Position numbers and translations under genes: made by a program | The notes under the pieces: model-generated | Told to the model about the DNA's origin: nothing | The model's input: the letters and a program-made list of their open reading frames with translations, nothing else | The model's database searches: none | Shown: piece by piece, positions 45,820 to 54,087 of the stretch | Position numbering within the stretch: the stretch's first letter is position 1 | Layout: every line of letters begins with the position of its first letter | From: Zobellia laminariae | GTDB taxonomy: Bacteria > Bacteroidota > Bacteroidia > Flavobacteriales > Flavobacteriaceae | Assembly: GCF_009725995.1 (NCBI RefSeq) | Contig: NZ_RCNS01000003.1 | Coordinates: 682,001-746,000 of the forward strand | Length of the DNA stretch: 64,000 nt | Direction of reading: 5' to 3'

Positions 45820-46701
45820 TTAGATTTCTATTCCGATACCTATCCCCTTGTCTATCGTCCTTTTGATTACCTGTTTAACTACCTTGGTTGCAATTTTGGC
45901 AGCCAAATTGGGCGAAATTTGTACCGTATTTACCAATAGTCTCATGGTGCTGTTCTTGCTAATACTTTGCGAAACTTGTTTGTCAAAAGTCATTCGATCA
46001 GCTATCCTTCCCATGGACATAGAGCGGTGTACTTCACTTCCCTTAAGGTTGTGACCTTTATATTCAAAACGGAAACCCTGTAATCGATTCGACTTATTGA
46101 TACTTGGAATAACTTCTATATCCCTTTGTTTCATGTATTCGATATATTGGTCAAAATCCTTGGGTTGCATTTCTGTAACAACGTTTTCATGGATTTTCTT
46201 GATTTCCGCTCTTACATCTTTGACCCTATCCAATTTTTGTTGTTGTACTTCCCGGACCGTTGTCAATCCCATTTGCTTTGCCACTTTTGCGGCGGCCTGT
46301 TGGCTTCGTTTTCCAACATAATTATCTTTATATGCCTTTCCATCGAAACCGATGCGGTTTACATATAAATGGATGTGCAGATGGCTTTTATCTTGATGTA
46401 CAAATGCAATGGCTTGTCGCTCTTGTAATCCCATTTCCTTCACGAACCTCTCTGTAATTTCTCTTAGTTCTTTGTCCTTTAATTTCCTGCCATCCTCAAT
46501 CGTTGGGCTTAAAACAAAACTCAACGTGTTCTTTTTGCATCTATGGTTTTGCAATTGTACAATTTTGAATTCTTGTGTAATCTGTTTGGGATTATCTCCC
46601 GCCAGATGTTTTCGATATACGACCTTGGCCTCTTTCTCCTCGTTCCAACCATAGCCCATAGATGCTCCTGTATGCGATATCGATTTTCCCTTTCCTATCA
46701 T
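45820..46701 (-). CDS. Relaxase/mobilization nuclease
   Basis: A 293-residue relaxase of the MOBP-like group common in Bacteroidetes. The catalytic metal-binding motif HLHIHLYVNRI (H-x-H-x-H) is near residues 126-136. Tyrosine candidates for the nicking reaction are in the N-terminal part (GYGWNEEKEAKVVYRKHL). It nicks oriT and leads the strand into a recipient. It is shorter than self-transmissible relaxases, with only a C-terminal hydrophobic segment after the nuclease. It lies 2 bp after the MobC-like gene. Confidence 0.92.
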   Translation of the reverse strand: MIGKGKSISHTGASMGYGWNEEKEAKVVYRKHLAGDNPKQITQEFKIVQLQNHRCKKNTLSFVLSPTIEDGRKLKDKELREITERFVKEMGLQERQAIAFVHQDKSHLHIHLYVNRIGFDGKAYKDNYVGKRSQQAAAKVAKQMGLTTVREVQQQKLDRVKDVRAEIKKIHENVVTEMQPKDFDQYIEYMKQRDIEVIPSINKSNRLQGFRFEYKGHNLKGSEVHRSMSMGRIADRMTFDKQVSQSISKNSTMRLLVNTVQISPNLAAKIATKVVKQVIKRTIDKGIGIGIEI

Positions 46702-46703
46702 CT

Positions 46704-46994
46704 TCAGAAATTCAAAAGATATTGGCGTATTTCATTCGCCAACTGAGTTACCTCATCGGCCAATCTTGGATTACGCTTTCGAAACATATTCCCAATAAGT
46801 TTAAAGTTGTTCTGATACTTTGCAAGCATCTTAAAAATTTCAATTTCTTCTCTCGTAAACCGCTCGATTATCTTAACATCAAAAGCGGCTCGACGACAAT
46901 ATTCGCTAATGGATAGTCCGCTCTTATCGGCCTTGACCTTGAGCAGTTTCTTCTCATAAATGGAACATCTAAATTGTACGAATTCCTTTTTCAC
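46704..46994 (-). CDS. MobC-like relaxosome accessory protein
   Basis: A 96-residue protein with an N-terminal ribbon-helix-helix-like pattern (VQFRCSIYEKKLLKVKADKSGLSISEYCRRAA) and a C-terminal helical half with NNFKLIGNMFRK, the usual layout of MobC/BmgB-type proteins that help the relaxase bind oriT. First gene of the leftward mob operon. Confidence 0.85.
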   Translation of the reverse strand: MKKEFVQFRCSIYEKKLLKVKADKSGLSISEYCRRAAFDVKIIERFTREEIEIFKMLAKYQNNFKLIGNMFRKRNPRLADEVTQLANEIRQYLLNF

Positions 46995-47084
46995 TTTTGC
47001 TATTTCCTATATTGACTTTTATAATAACAAGAACACATCAACTCTTTTAAATCATACATCGATAGCCCTATCAATAGTTCCGAT

Positions 47085-47109
47085 CTTTTGCGACCAACGG
47101 GAGCAAAAG
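47085..47109. other. Candidate oriT hairpin
   Basis: cttttgc (47085-47091) and gcaaaag (47103-47109) pair around an 11-nt loop, 90 bp upstream of the MobC-like gene; a short palindrome tgtcatgaca follows at 47117-47126. The position suits an origin of transfer, but no nic consensus was recognised. Confidence 0.35.
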
Positions 47110-47254
47110 CAAGATTTGTCATGACAATGACACATCTTGAAATAAATACTACTAAGAAATATCCGTCTACAAGTAACCATCATCTTTTTCTCCCTATACA
47201 CATACTTTTTATTAGCACTGTTACTATTAATAATCAGTATGTTTTCTTGAATTA

Positions 47255-47545
47255 CTATTTCTTTTTTCTGGAAAGCTGTTTATCGAATTCCCTGTCTAAA
47301 TAGTCATCGGACAGATTGGGTTCGCCCATCAGCCATGCATCGATAATATCTTTATTGAAGAATTTCTGGCGGATGTGTTTGTTGCCGCCCATCGGTATCA
47401 ACCGCAATTGTGTCAGCTTGTAAATTTTGCTTTTTGAAAGTCCCGTATAGACCACAAGATCATCCACGTTCATCACTTTCTTTTGATGGGAAAGAAGCCC
47501 CTTGATTTCTTTTAGTATTTCCACCATATCGTTTTCCGTTTCCAT
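47255..47545 (-). CDS. Excisionase-like helix-turn-helix protein
   Basis: A 96-residue MerR/excisionase-type DNA-binding protein. The DNA-binding part is VDDLVVYTGLSKSKIYKLTQLRLIPMGG, followed by the basic HIRQKFFNKDIIDAWL signature of this family. In Bacteroidetes elements such proteins regulate excision or mobilization genes. Confidence 0.85.
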   Translation of the reverse strand: METENDMVEILKEIKGLLSHQKKVMNVDDLVVYTGLSKSKIYKLTQLRLIPMGGNKHIRQKFFNKDIIDAWLMGEPNLSDDYLDREFDKQLSRKKK

Positions 47546-47664
47546 AATTGCATGCTTTTAAAAGAGCCGCAATGCGGCCAGCTTGTGTTACAAATGTGCG
47601 ATGCAATGTAAACGGATGAAAACTGATGGAAGGGCAAAAAGGGGAAGTCTCCCCCTTGAAATTT

Positions 47665-48336
47665 CTAAATATCCCCCAAGAAATCGAAAAATGAATCTAT
47701 TCTTTGTTCAAATTCGTGGTCTGGTGGAAACTCATTATACTTTTTTGATAATGTTTCTGCGGAAATCAAATTTCCCTTGTGGTATATTTTTTTGGAACGC
47801 TCAAAGGACTTTAGACTTATCCCCTTTTTAAGTTGCTTGAACTTGTCCAAAATATATTTTAGCTGGGGTTGGGTACAAATGAAATGTAAGGCTGAATCAT
47901 GTTCATCGAAATCTAGGACAAGTACATTATAAAAATCTTTTAAGCTGCTCAGGTTCTCGTCCAAGTATTCATATTTGGTCAATGAGCTATATATCCTTCT
48001 TAGAATTCGCTCGTTGAAATCCATATTGAAACTGACCAGTTTCATTCTTGAACTCCGGCTTCTGTACCTCGTTTTCTCTTTATAAGCATCTGAAACGAGT
48101 ATCGCAAGGAAGAAGGTTACAAGCAGACCAATTGGGATCAGGGCAAGCCAAAGTTTGCCATAATCCTTATAAATATCAAGTGCTGAAAAAATGGCAATTG
48201 TTCCAAAGACGACAAAGCCCACTATCAGTCCATTATTGCCTCTTTTCATAAAGGCGGTAAGATCTTGGTTGATTTTGTCCTTCTTGTCATTTAGGCCTAC
48301 CAACCAACTGGCGATATGATGAATTATCCTTTTCAA
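47665..48336 (-). CDS. Uncharacterised protein with two transmembrane helices
   Basis: A 223-residue protein with two transmembrane helices (about 36-55 and 62-83) and a C-terminal cytoplasmic domain of about 140 residues with mixed alpha/beta pattern (DFYNVLVLDFDEHDSALHFI). No known family recognised. It lies between the mobilization genes and the defence cluster and may belong to either. Confidence 0.65.
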   Translation of the reverse strand: MKRIIHHIASWLVGLNDKKDKINQDLTAFMKRGNNGLIVGFVVFGTIAIFSALDIYKDYGKLWLALIPIGLLVTFFLAILVSDAYKEKTRYRSRSSRMKLVSFNMDFNERILRRIYSSLTKYEYLDENLSSLKDFYNVLVLDFDEHDSALHFICTQPQLKYILDKFKQLKKGISLKSFERSKKIYHKGNLISAETLSKKYNEFPPDHEFEQRIDSFFDFLGDI

Positions 48337-48456
48337 TTGTCCTAGCTCTTGATTTCAAGATAGTTAAAAAGAAATTGTGGTTGATTCAATTATCGATGGG
48401 ATGGCCGATTATCAGGATGGACGTATCCTAATTTTGTGGTTAGGGGGAGGAAAGGT

Positions 48457-48606
48457 CAAGCGGCCCTTCGCCGCTTGTTCTTTCGTGCGGCTCCGAGGGG
48501 GTCGGGAAAACCTGCCATAGGCAGGCAGGCAGGAGCGAAAAGACTTCACGGGCGGACCGGCGAAGCGTGTCCGCATGGGAGGATTGAAGTGAAAGGGTTT
48601 TCCGAC
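48457..48606. ncRNA. GC-rich, highly structured noncoding block
   Basis: Nested helices are visible: caagcggc/gccgcttg (48457-48464 with 48470-48477), cctgcc/ggcagg (48511-48516 with 48520-48525), gtcgg-gaaaacc with ggttttccgac (48501-48512 with 48596-48606, one bulge), acttca/tgaagt (48543-48548 with 48585-48590) and gcggac/gtccgc (48552-48557 with 48569-48574). GC content is far above the surroundings. The frame 48436-48777 across it has no protein-like character. Strand and function are unknown. Confidence 0.45.
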
Positions 48607-48729
48607 TTCCGCAGGGGCTTGGCAGGATTACGAATATGGTTGCTCCACTTGCCTACCGCGTCCGCCGAATCCCTTTTTAGTATAGGAGGATTGTTTTGCC
48701 ATTATTCTCTTAGGTCGGTTATTAATGAA

Positions 48730-50805
48730 TTAAATAATTGTTTTTACAAGATAATTACCAAACTGCTTGAGCAATAAGTCATCTATTTTTGCACAATGAT
48801 TTAAAACACTTTTTAAGTCTTTCTTTTTTAATCTTAGTTTCCTTGTTCCAATGGCAAGTAAAAATTCTGGTAAAGCTTCACCATGGGCATTGTCAAATTT
48901 ATCTATCATACTTTTAATAAAGCTTTTCATTTTCAAGCTACTTTCTTTATCTAAATCATAAGCAAAAAACTCTATTTTACCAGCTCTTAATATCGATGCT
49001 TGAATTATTCCATCATTGTATCTTTGAAAATTATCTGGAGAAAGTAAGTTTCGTACATAATTTGATTGTTTTAGGGTCCTTTCCGAATCTATTGGATTGT
49101 TAAACAGATGATTCAAAACAGACGAAATTGTAAAATATACTTGAGATTGATATGCCGTTTTTTCATCAACGGGATAATCCCAAAAAACAAATCCTTTTCT
49201 TAAACTTAATTTCCCTCCATCATACTTGTCCAAAAACACATTATTCACTAACCCTCTTGTTCTTCTATTGTTTCGAAGAATCTCTATCCTGCTTTTTACG
49301 TATTCTGTCAGCTCTTTATTTTTATCTTCGTCTATTTCTGAAATCAGGTTTTCAAAAAATTCTTTTTCATAATCCCAATTTGTATTTCCTTTTCTGGGCG
49401 AGCAAAATATATCTTCTACACTTATTACGGGATATGTTTGGCCTCCATCCATACCCTGTCCTAGATTATTTTTTGCAGTTCGGCTATATTCCTCTGAACC
49501 AGTTCTAAAAATATTAATAAAATAAATAATACTCAAATCTGGATACTCTCTTAAAACCCTGCTCAAATGGAAATAGTGTCTACCAGTAACAATCGAAGAA
49601 CCCACAATGACTGCGCATCCTGATTTATTTTCAATATTCGAAATCTCACCTATTTCGACAATTTCAGGTGTAGCCTTGAATCCAACATTTTCAATAATAA
49701 AATTGGCTAAAACCTTAGAACCTTTGTCGTTTAAATGAATTATATATTTTGTGGTAGCTGGGATGAAAGTATTAATCTTTCTATTTAACTTTTCCTTGAA
49801 TTTTTTAGATATTTTATTTGTATTCAATAAATCCAATAACCTGGAAGAATCAATGTAAACATCGTAGTTACCTAAATTATCATTGTTGTTATCCCTGTAA
49901 TATGTTTTGAAAATGTTGTCTTTTTCATTTTTCACCCTATGACGATACATAAATGAACTTAGATGCTTGGGAGCGTCTACTTTCTTTAAAGTTAAACTAG
50001 TAACCTTTGGTTGAACGGTTAGAAAAACATCGCTTTGTATTTCGATTGGACGTGAAAACTTTCTACATAATTTGCAATTTACACCATCTGGGTATGTTTC
50101 GAAAATTTTGAACCCATCAGGGAATGATTCCTCATCTGCTGTTAAGTTACATAATATACTTTCTTGATGATTTAAATACATTTTCTCTTTACCGAGGAAA
50201 AATAGTACAACAATTTGGCTTTTGGCTGCCAATCTTCTTTTAATTAACCTATCTATTATATTTCCTGAAGTAGAAGAAGAAATTATAATTAAGGACTCTC
50301 TTTGGAATATGGAATTCTGATTCTCAAATACGCTATATGATTCAAAACTATTAATTGGAATTGAATCAAAGTCTTTACCAAACCGCCGTTTTAATTCGAA
50401 AATTGCAAATGGAATTACATTTATCGAAGAAGTATCACAATAAACTGATGTAGCATTATCAAATTTCTCGAGAAGTTGAACAGCGATAAAAACAATTTCA
50501 GCCGAATTTTTAAGGACATTACCTGTTCTAATGAACTTTTCACTGTGTTTTTTGGAAGGAAATACAAAATGATGATCAGGGGAAGATTCTACCAGTCCTC
50601 CTCTATTCTTAAATATTTGCGTTGTACCATTTCTATTTAGATAGTTAAAAAAATCTACCTCAGTATTTGTTAAGTCTTTAAGCAGACTTTTTTTTTGCAT
50701 AAGAAGTGAAACAGCCACTAACATCAAATTGATAAACAAAACAACAATCTTGACTATACTTTTTATTGAAGCCTGGAACTCTTCTAAAGGTTTCCATAAT
50801 TCCAT
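48730..50805 (-). CDS. Large protein with two phosphoribosyltransferase-like segments (main reading frame)
   Basis: A 691-codon frame; the first 35 or so codons overlap the preceding frame and probably are not used. Two Rossmann-like units end in PRTase-like loops: LIIISSSTSGNIIDRLIKRR near residue 168 and AVIVGSSIVTGRHYFHLSRVLREY near residue 398. The second resembles the PRPP loop, with the usual acidic pair replaced by serines. A CxxC (NCKLCRKF) lies near residue 240. It is probably one protein of about 760 residues with the 50678-51019 frame, joined by a shift at an A9 tract. It partners the GHKL protein gene, beside Gabija-like genes. If unshifted, an internal ATG at 50700 could start it. 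Confidence 0.7.
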   Translation of the reverse strand: MELWKPLEEFQASIKSIVKIVVLFINLMLVAVSLLMQKKSLLKDLTNTEVDFFNYLNRNGTTQIFKNRGGLVESSPDHHFVFPSKKHSEKFIRTGNVLKNSAEIVFIAVQLLEKFDNATSVYCDTSSINVIPFAIFELKRRFGKDFDSIPINSFESYSVFENQNSIFQRESLIIISSSTSGNIIDRLIKRRLAAKSQIVVLFFLGKEKMYLNHQESILCNLTADEESFPDGFKIFETYPDGVNCKLCRKFSRPIEIQSDVFLTVQPKVTSLTLKKVDAPKHLSSFMYRHRVKNEKDNIFKTYYRDNNNDNLGNYDVYIDSSRLLDLLNTNKISKKFKEKLNRKINTFIPATTKYIIHLNDKGSKVLANFIIENVGFKATPEIVEIGEISNIENKSGCAVIVGSSIVTGRHYFHLSRVLREYPDLSIIYFINIFRTGSEEYSRTAKNNLGQGMDGGQTYPVISVEDIFCSPRKGNTNWDYEKEFFENLISEIDEDKNKELTEYVKSRIEILRNNRRTRGLVNNVFLDKYDGGKLSLRKGFVFWDYPVDEKTAYQSQVYFTISSVLNHLFNNPIDSERTLKQSNYVRNLLSPDNFQRYNDGIIQASILRAGKIEFFAYDLDKESSLKMKSFIKSMIDKFDNAHGEALPEFLLAIGTRKLRLKKKDLKSVLNHCAKIDDLLLKQFGNYLVKTII

Positions 50806-51019
50806 CGCTAAAATATCCTTTAATTTCTTGATTAGAATACTCAGGCAATATAATGACCAATTTATCAGTCAATAAATGTGATTGGAAGAAGAATTCCAAT
50901 TCATCAATTAGTTTTTTTTGCTTTGGATACTTTCTTTGATTGACAAAAATTACCGTAATCGATTGATTATTAGTAAAATTGACACTGTCAAGATACTGAA
51001 ATATGTAAAAATCATTCAT
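50678..51019 (-). CDS. N-terminal part of the PRTase-like protein, before the A9 frameshift
   Basis: A 113-codon frame whose ATG overlaps the stop of the GHKL-type gene (ATGA), indicating translational coupling. It encodes an alpha/beta start (SITVIFVNQRKYPKQKKLIDELEFFF, KLVIILPEYS). It ends just after the minus-strand run of nine A (50688-50696), where the frame of the downstream 48730-50805 sequence takes over. Loss of one A, or +1 slippage, would fuse the two. Confidence 0.65.
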   Translation of the reverse strand: MNDFYIFQYLDSVNFTNNQSITVIFVNQRKYPKQKKLIDELEFFFQSHLLTDKLVIILPEYSNQEIKGYFSDGIMETFRRVPGFNKKYSQDCCFVYQFDVSGCFTSYAKKKSA

Positions 51020-52191
51020 AGGCCCAAGGGATAAATGATTGATATTAAAGTACCTTCTACTTCCTTATGTTTAGTGAATTCAATGGAGTTATTATTCCAG
51101 TCGAACAGTAAAATATCCGTAGGGAGTTTTGCATCAGTATGTCTCTTATTACGCAAATCTCGAAAAACATCAACCCTTCCTGTTTTAATTCTCAAAAATC
51201 CTTTGTTGTCAATCGTCTCAAGAACTCTGTTTAAACCTAAACCCTTGTTCTCCTTGTTAATACCGACAGACGAAGTATTATGTTTGAACAAACATTTTTT
51301 AATAATTTCTACTTCTTCATCCAATTTTAAATTTTTAAGACTATTGAGTCTTTCGAAACGTTTGACCAATCCCGGACCACTATCAAAAACTGAGATTTCG
51401 AATAGATATAATTCGCTTTTGTCATTCAATGGCAAATCGGAATCAAAATATTCTAGTAATCCTTTATTGTTTTGATAATCTCTTCGGTAGTTTTTTAGGG
51501 TTCTTTTGTGAAATTTGAAATATACAGATCTGATGTTTGGATATAGATTGAATCCATTAACATCTGTTCTTGCATGTTCATGAGTATTTAAAAAAAGCTC
51601 ATGAGTTATTTTTGCAAAGTCCTCAATAACAGGTCTTATTGATTTTTTAAACAATTCTCTATTGAAATGATTGCCTATTTTTTCAAAAACTGGATATAAG
51701 TTAAAATCTAGTGCATCCTCTGAAACTACTGTTTTGTTCAACTCGTACAAGAACCTTGAAAACCCTCTTTTGCTTAAATCATGATCAAAACAATATATAG
51801 GAATAGATTCATGACTTTTTAATTCTAGGTATTCCATTTTATTATAATAACGCTGACTTAGCTTTTTAAGGCTACTTTTTAAATTGTTATTATTATCATC
51901 TAAAATTGATTTCTCCCAACAAAGTACTACTACCGGATATACAAATTCCTGATTCAAATATGATTCATAAGAATCGTCGTTTTCTAGGGGCAAGTATAAA
52001 TTTCCGGAATTTTCTTTTCTCAACCATGTTGAAATAAATTGTAAAAAAGAAACTAATAAGCTGAAATCTAATTGAATGATTTTAGTGGGTAGTTTTATAT
52101 CTATTTTTTCTTTCTGATTGACGACAGACAAATCATCATATAGAGTTTCTATATATTCCAAATTAACCGCCTGTTTGATTTTTATTACCAA
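51016..52191 (-). CDS. GHKL-fold (histidine-kinase-like) ATPase of a putative defence module
   Basis: A 391-residue protein. A Bergerat-fold ATP site is visible: N-box HELFLNTHEHA (about 197-207), G1 box FDSGPGLVKRF (about 267-277) and G2 box NKGLGLNRVL (about 313-322). There is no HisKA or phospho-acceptor helix, so it is not a classical sensor kinase. The N-terminal 190 residues are an unrecognised alpha/beta region. Its stop overlaps the start of the PRTase-like gene, so the two are produced together. It lies 117 bp downstream of the Gabija-like helicase in the same direction. Confidence 0.75.
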   Translation of the reverse strand: MVIKIKQAVNLEYIETLYDDLSVVNQKEKIDIKLPTKIIQLDFSLLVSFLQFISTWLRKENSGNLYLPLENDDSYESYLNQEFVYPVVVLCWEKSILDDNNNNLKSSLKKLSQRYYNKMEYLELKSHESIPIYCFDHDLSKRGFSRFLYELNKTVVSEDALDFNLYPVFEKIGNHFNRELFKKSIRPVIEDFAKITHELFLNTHEHARTDVNGFNLYPNIRSVYFKFHKRTLKNYRRDYQNNKGLLEYFDSDLPLNDKSELYLFEISVFDSGPGLVKRFERLNSLKNLKLDEEVEIIKKCLFKHNTSSVGINKENKGLGLNRVLETIDNKGFLRIKTGRVDVFRDLRNKRHTDAKLPTDILLFDWNNNSIEFTKHKEVEGTLISIIYPLGL

Positions 52192-52308
52192 TATTTCTTA
52201 AGATTAAGATATTCCATTAAATATATAAATTATCGTCAATTCATTCTTTATAAACATAGTATTCTAATTTGAATAGAAGAATTCTCACATTTTTGATATG
52301 CTATAAAA

Positions 52309-54087
52309 TCAACTTATACCTAAGTAATTCTTCCAAATATTTATGTCCTCCACCGGAGTGGCTATCCACAATAACCTTTTCGGTCTTGAACAAGCCACAT
52401 AAACTAGCCTTAATTCTTCCATATCTTTCCTCCTTTTAGATTCATCTGGTTCATTATAAGTATTTGCTAGAACCGTTGCATAATTTTTAATTGCTTTTTT
52501 TTTCAAAAACAATAGTGTGGCGTCAAATGTTTGGCCTTTAACAGAATGAATTGTACCCATAGTAAATTGGAAATCCGATGTCTTTACTCTGTGAAATAGT
52601 TCTTTTATTAAAATGTTTGATTTATTATTTCGAACCAAAAATTTATCATAGCCTTTGTTCAAAAGAATGGGATTTGCTTCAATAATCCATTCATTTAATT
52701 TTTTAGAAGTTGTGGAAGGCAGTAAATTGATAAAACTAAATAAGCTTGATCTATAACCCCTAAAACCCTTTTGCTCTACTTCTTTTCGCAAGAAAGTCTT
52801 TGAAATATACTTTAAATCTGAATTAAAATATTTATGATAACCCCTCTCCAATAGTTTCAAAGATTTACGAAATTCTCCTTTTTCCATAAGAAATTTACCC
52901 TGAACAATATCTTTAACGTGATATTGTTTGTTTACCCATGGATTGTCATATGAATTATCAACAGCAAGTTCAAAATATTCTTCACCAAAACTTTTACCTC
53001 TAAAAGAATTGCACTTTTTTTTATATTCTATTCCTAATTCATTACATTTCTTAAGAAAATTATTTTTAATTTCTTGAACAGAATCTTTTGAATCATAACC
53101 TTTTACTTCGGGTTGGTTCATGTCTTCTTTAACATCAGCAATGGATACGGTAGCCGACCCAACCATTTTATTTAATACCGAACAAATCTTTGTAGAACTT
53201 CTTCTGTTTTCATCAAGCTCAATGTTAAAGTATTTTCCATCATTATATTTTTTTAAGAATAGTTCGGCGTCGGCGGTGTTCCACTCAAAAATTGCTTGAT
53301 CTGGATCGCCAATGAAAATTATATTCTCTAGATTATATCCATCCAAAAGGTCAATGATTTCCATTTGAATATCAGTTGTATCTTGAGCTTCATCTATTAT
53401 TAAATGAGAATATTTCTTAGATAAACCTTTGAGAATAAAAGGATACTTTTTCAAAAGTTTCAATGAAATGTAATTTGCATCGGCTTGGTTAGCTTTTCCT
53501 TCCTTAAAATGTTTTTCCTTACATTCCAGTAAATCATTTATTTCTTTTTTATATTCATTATTAGCCTTATACATATTATCCCACTTAGCTTTTCCAAAAT
53601 AGTATGAATTATAGGGCAATAAGCGCAATAGAACATCATTTTTGTCAAAGGAGACTTTGTCGAAATAATAATTAGGGTCAGTTATTTTTTGTGAAAATCG
53701 ATTTCTCATCGATGCATCGTATTCGTACCACTGATTAAATTCAGTTCCAACAACTTCTGGTCTTGATTTGCAACCCATAATTAAATGACCAAATGGAAGA
53801 AATATGTGCTTATTGATAAAACTATCTATCGTCCCTAAAAAATGTGGATAACCAAGACTTTGAAGATTATAATTTTCTAACAAACTTTTTCTAATTTCAT
53901 TACCTGCTGCATTGGTGAAAGATATTACTGCAATACCAGTATGTTTAAAACTCTTAGTAGATATTAAGTCCGCAAGCCTCGCTGAAACTGAATAAGTCTT
54001 CCCACTTCCAGGGCATGCTTTGACAACTATTCGAGATTTTTTACAATCAACAATTTGTTTTTGTTTCCCAGTAAGTTTACTAAACAT
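52309..54087 (-). CDS. gajB: UvrD/Rep-like helicase, Gabija GajB-like
   Basis: A superfamily 1 helicase of about 592 residues. Motif I ACPGSGKTYS, motif Ia ISFTNAAGNEI, motif II LIIDEAQDTTDIQ, motif III GDPDQAIFEW and motifs V/VI at the C-terminus (MGTIHSVKGQTFDATLLFL, LRLVYVACSRPKRLL) are all present. In Gabija systems GajB pairs with the OLD-family nuclease GajA and senses or processes nucleic acid during phage infection. ATG 54087 is preferred; an alternative is 54096. It overlaps gajA. It is about 100 residues longer than the best-known GajB, mainly in a central insert. Confidence 0.85.
   Translation of the reverse strand: MFSKLTGKQKQIVDCKKSRIVVKACPGSGKTYSVSARLADLISTKSFKHTGIAVISFTNAAGNEIRKSLLENYNLQSLGYPHFLGTIDSFINKHIFLPFGHLIMGCKSRPEVVGTEFNQWYEYDASMRNRFSQKITDPNYYFDKVSFDKNDVLLRLLPYNSYYFGKAKWDNMYKANNEYKKEINDLLECKEKHFKEGKANQADANYISLKLLKKYPFILKGLSKKYSHLIIDEAQDTTDIQMEIIDLLDGYNLENIIFIGDPDQAIFEWNTADAELFLKKYNDGKYFNIELDENRRSSTKICSVLNKMVGSATVSIADVKEDMNQPEVKGYDSKDSVQEIKNNFLKKCNELGIEYKKKCNSFRGKSFGEEYFELAVDNSYDNPWVNKQYHVKDIVQGKFLMEKGEFRKSLKLLERGYHKYFNSDLKYISKTFLRKEVEQKGFRGYRSSLFSFINLLPSTTSKKLNEWIIEANPILLNKGYDKFLVRNNKSNILIKELFHRVKTSDFQFTMGTIHSVKGQTFDATLLFLKKKAIKNYATVLANTYNEPDESKRRKDMEELRLVYVACSRPKRLLWIATPVEDINIWKNYLGIS

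Noticed and set aside
45848..46746. Several plus-strand frames opposite the relaxase gene
   Set aside because: They mirror the relaxase coding strand, which carries the H-x-H-x-H motif and clear operon context.
48436..48777. 113-codon plus-strand reading frame over the GC-rich block
   Set aside because: The translation is rich in Arg/Gly with no domain pattern, and the sequence is dominated by inverted repeats; its end runs antisense into the PRTase-like gene.
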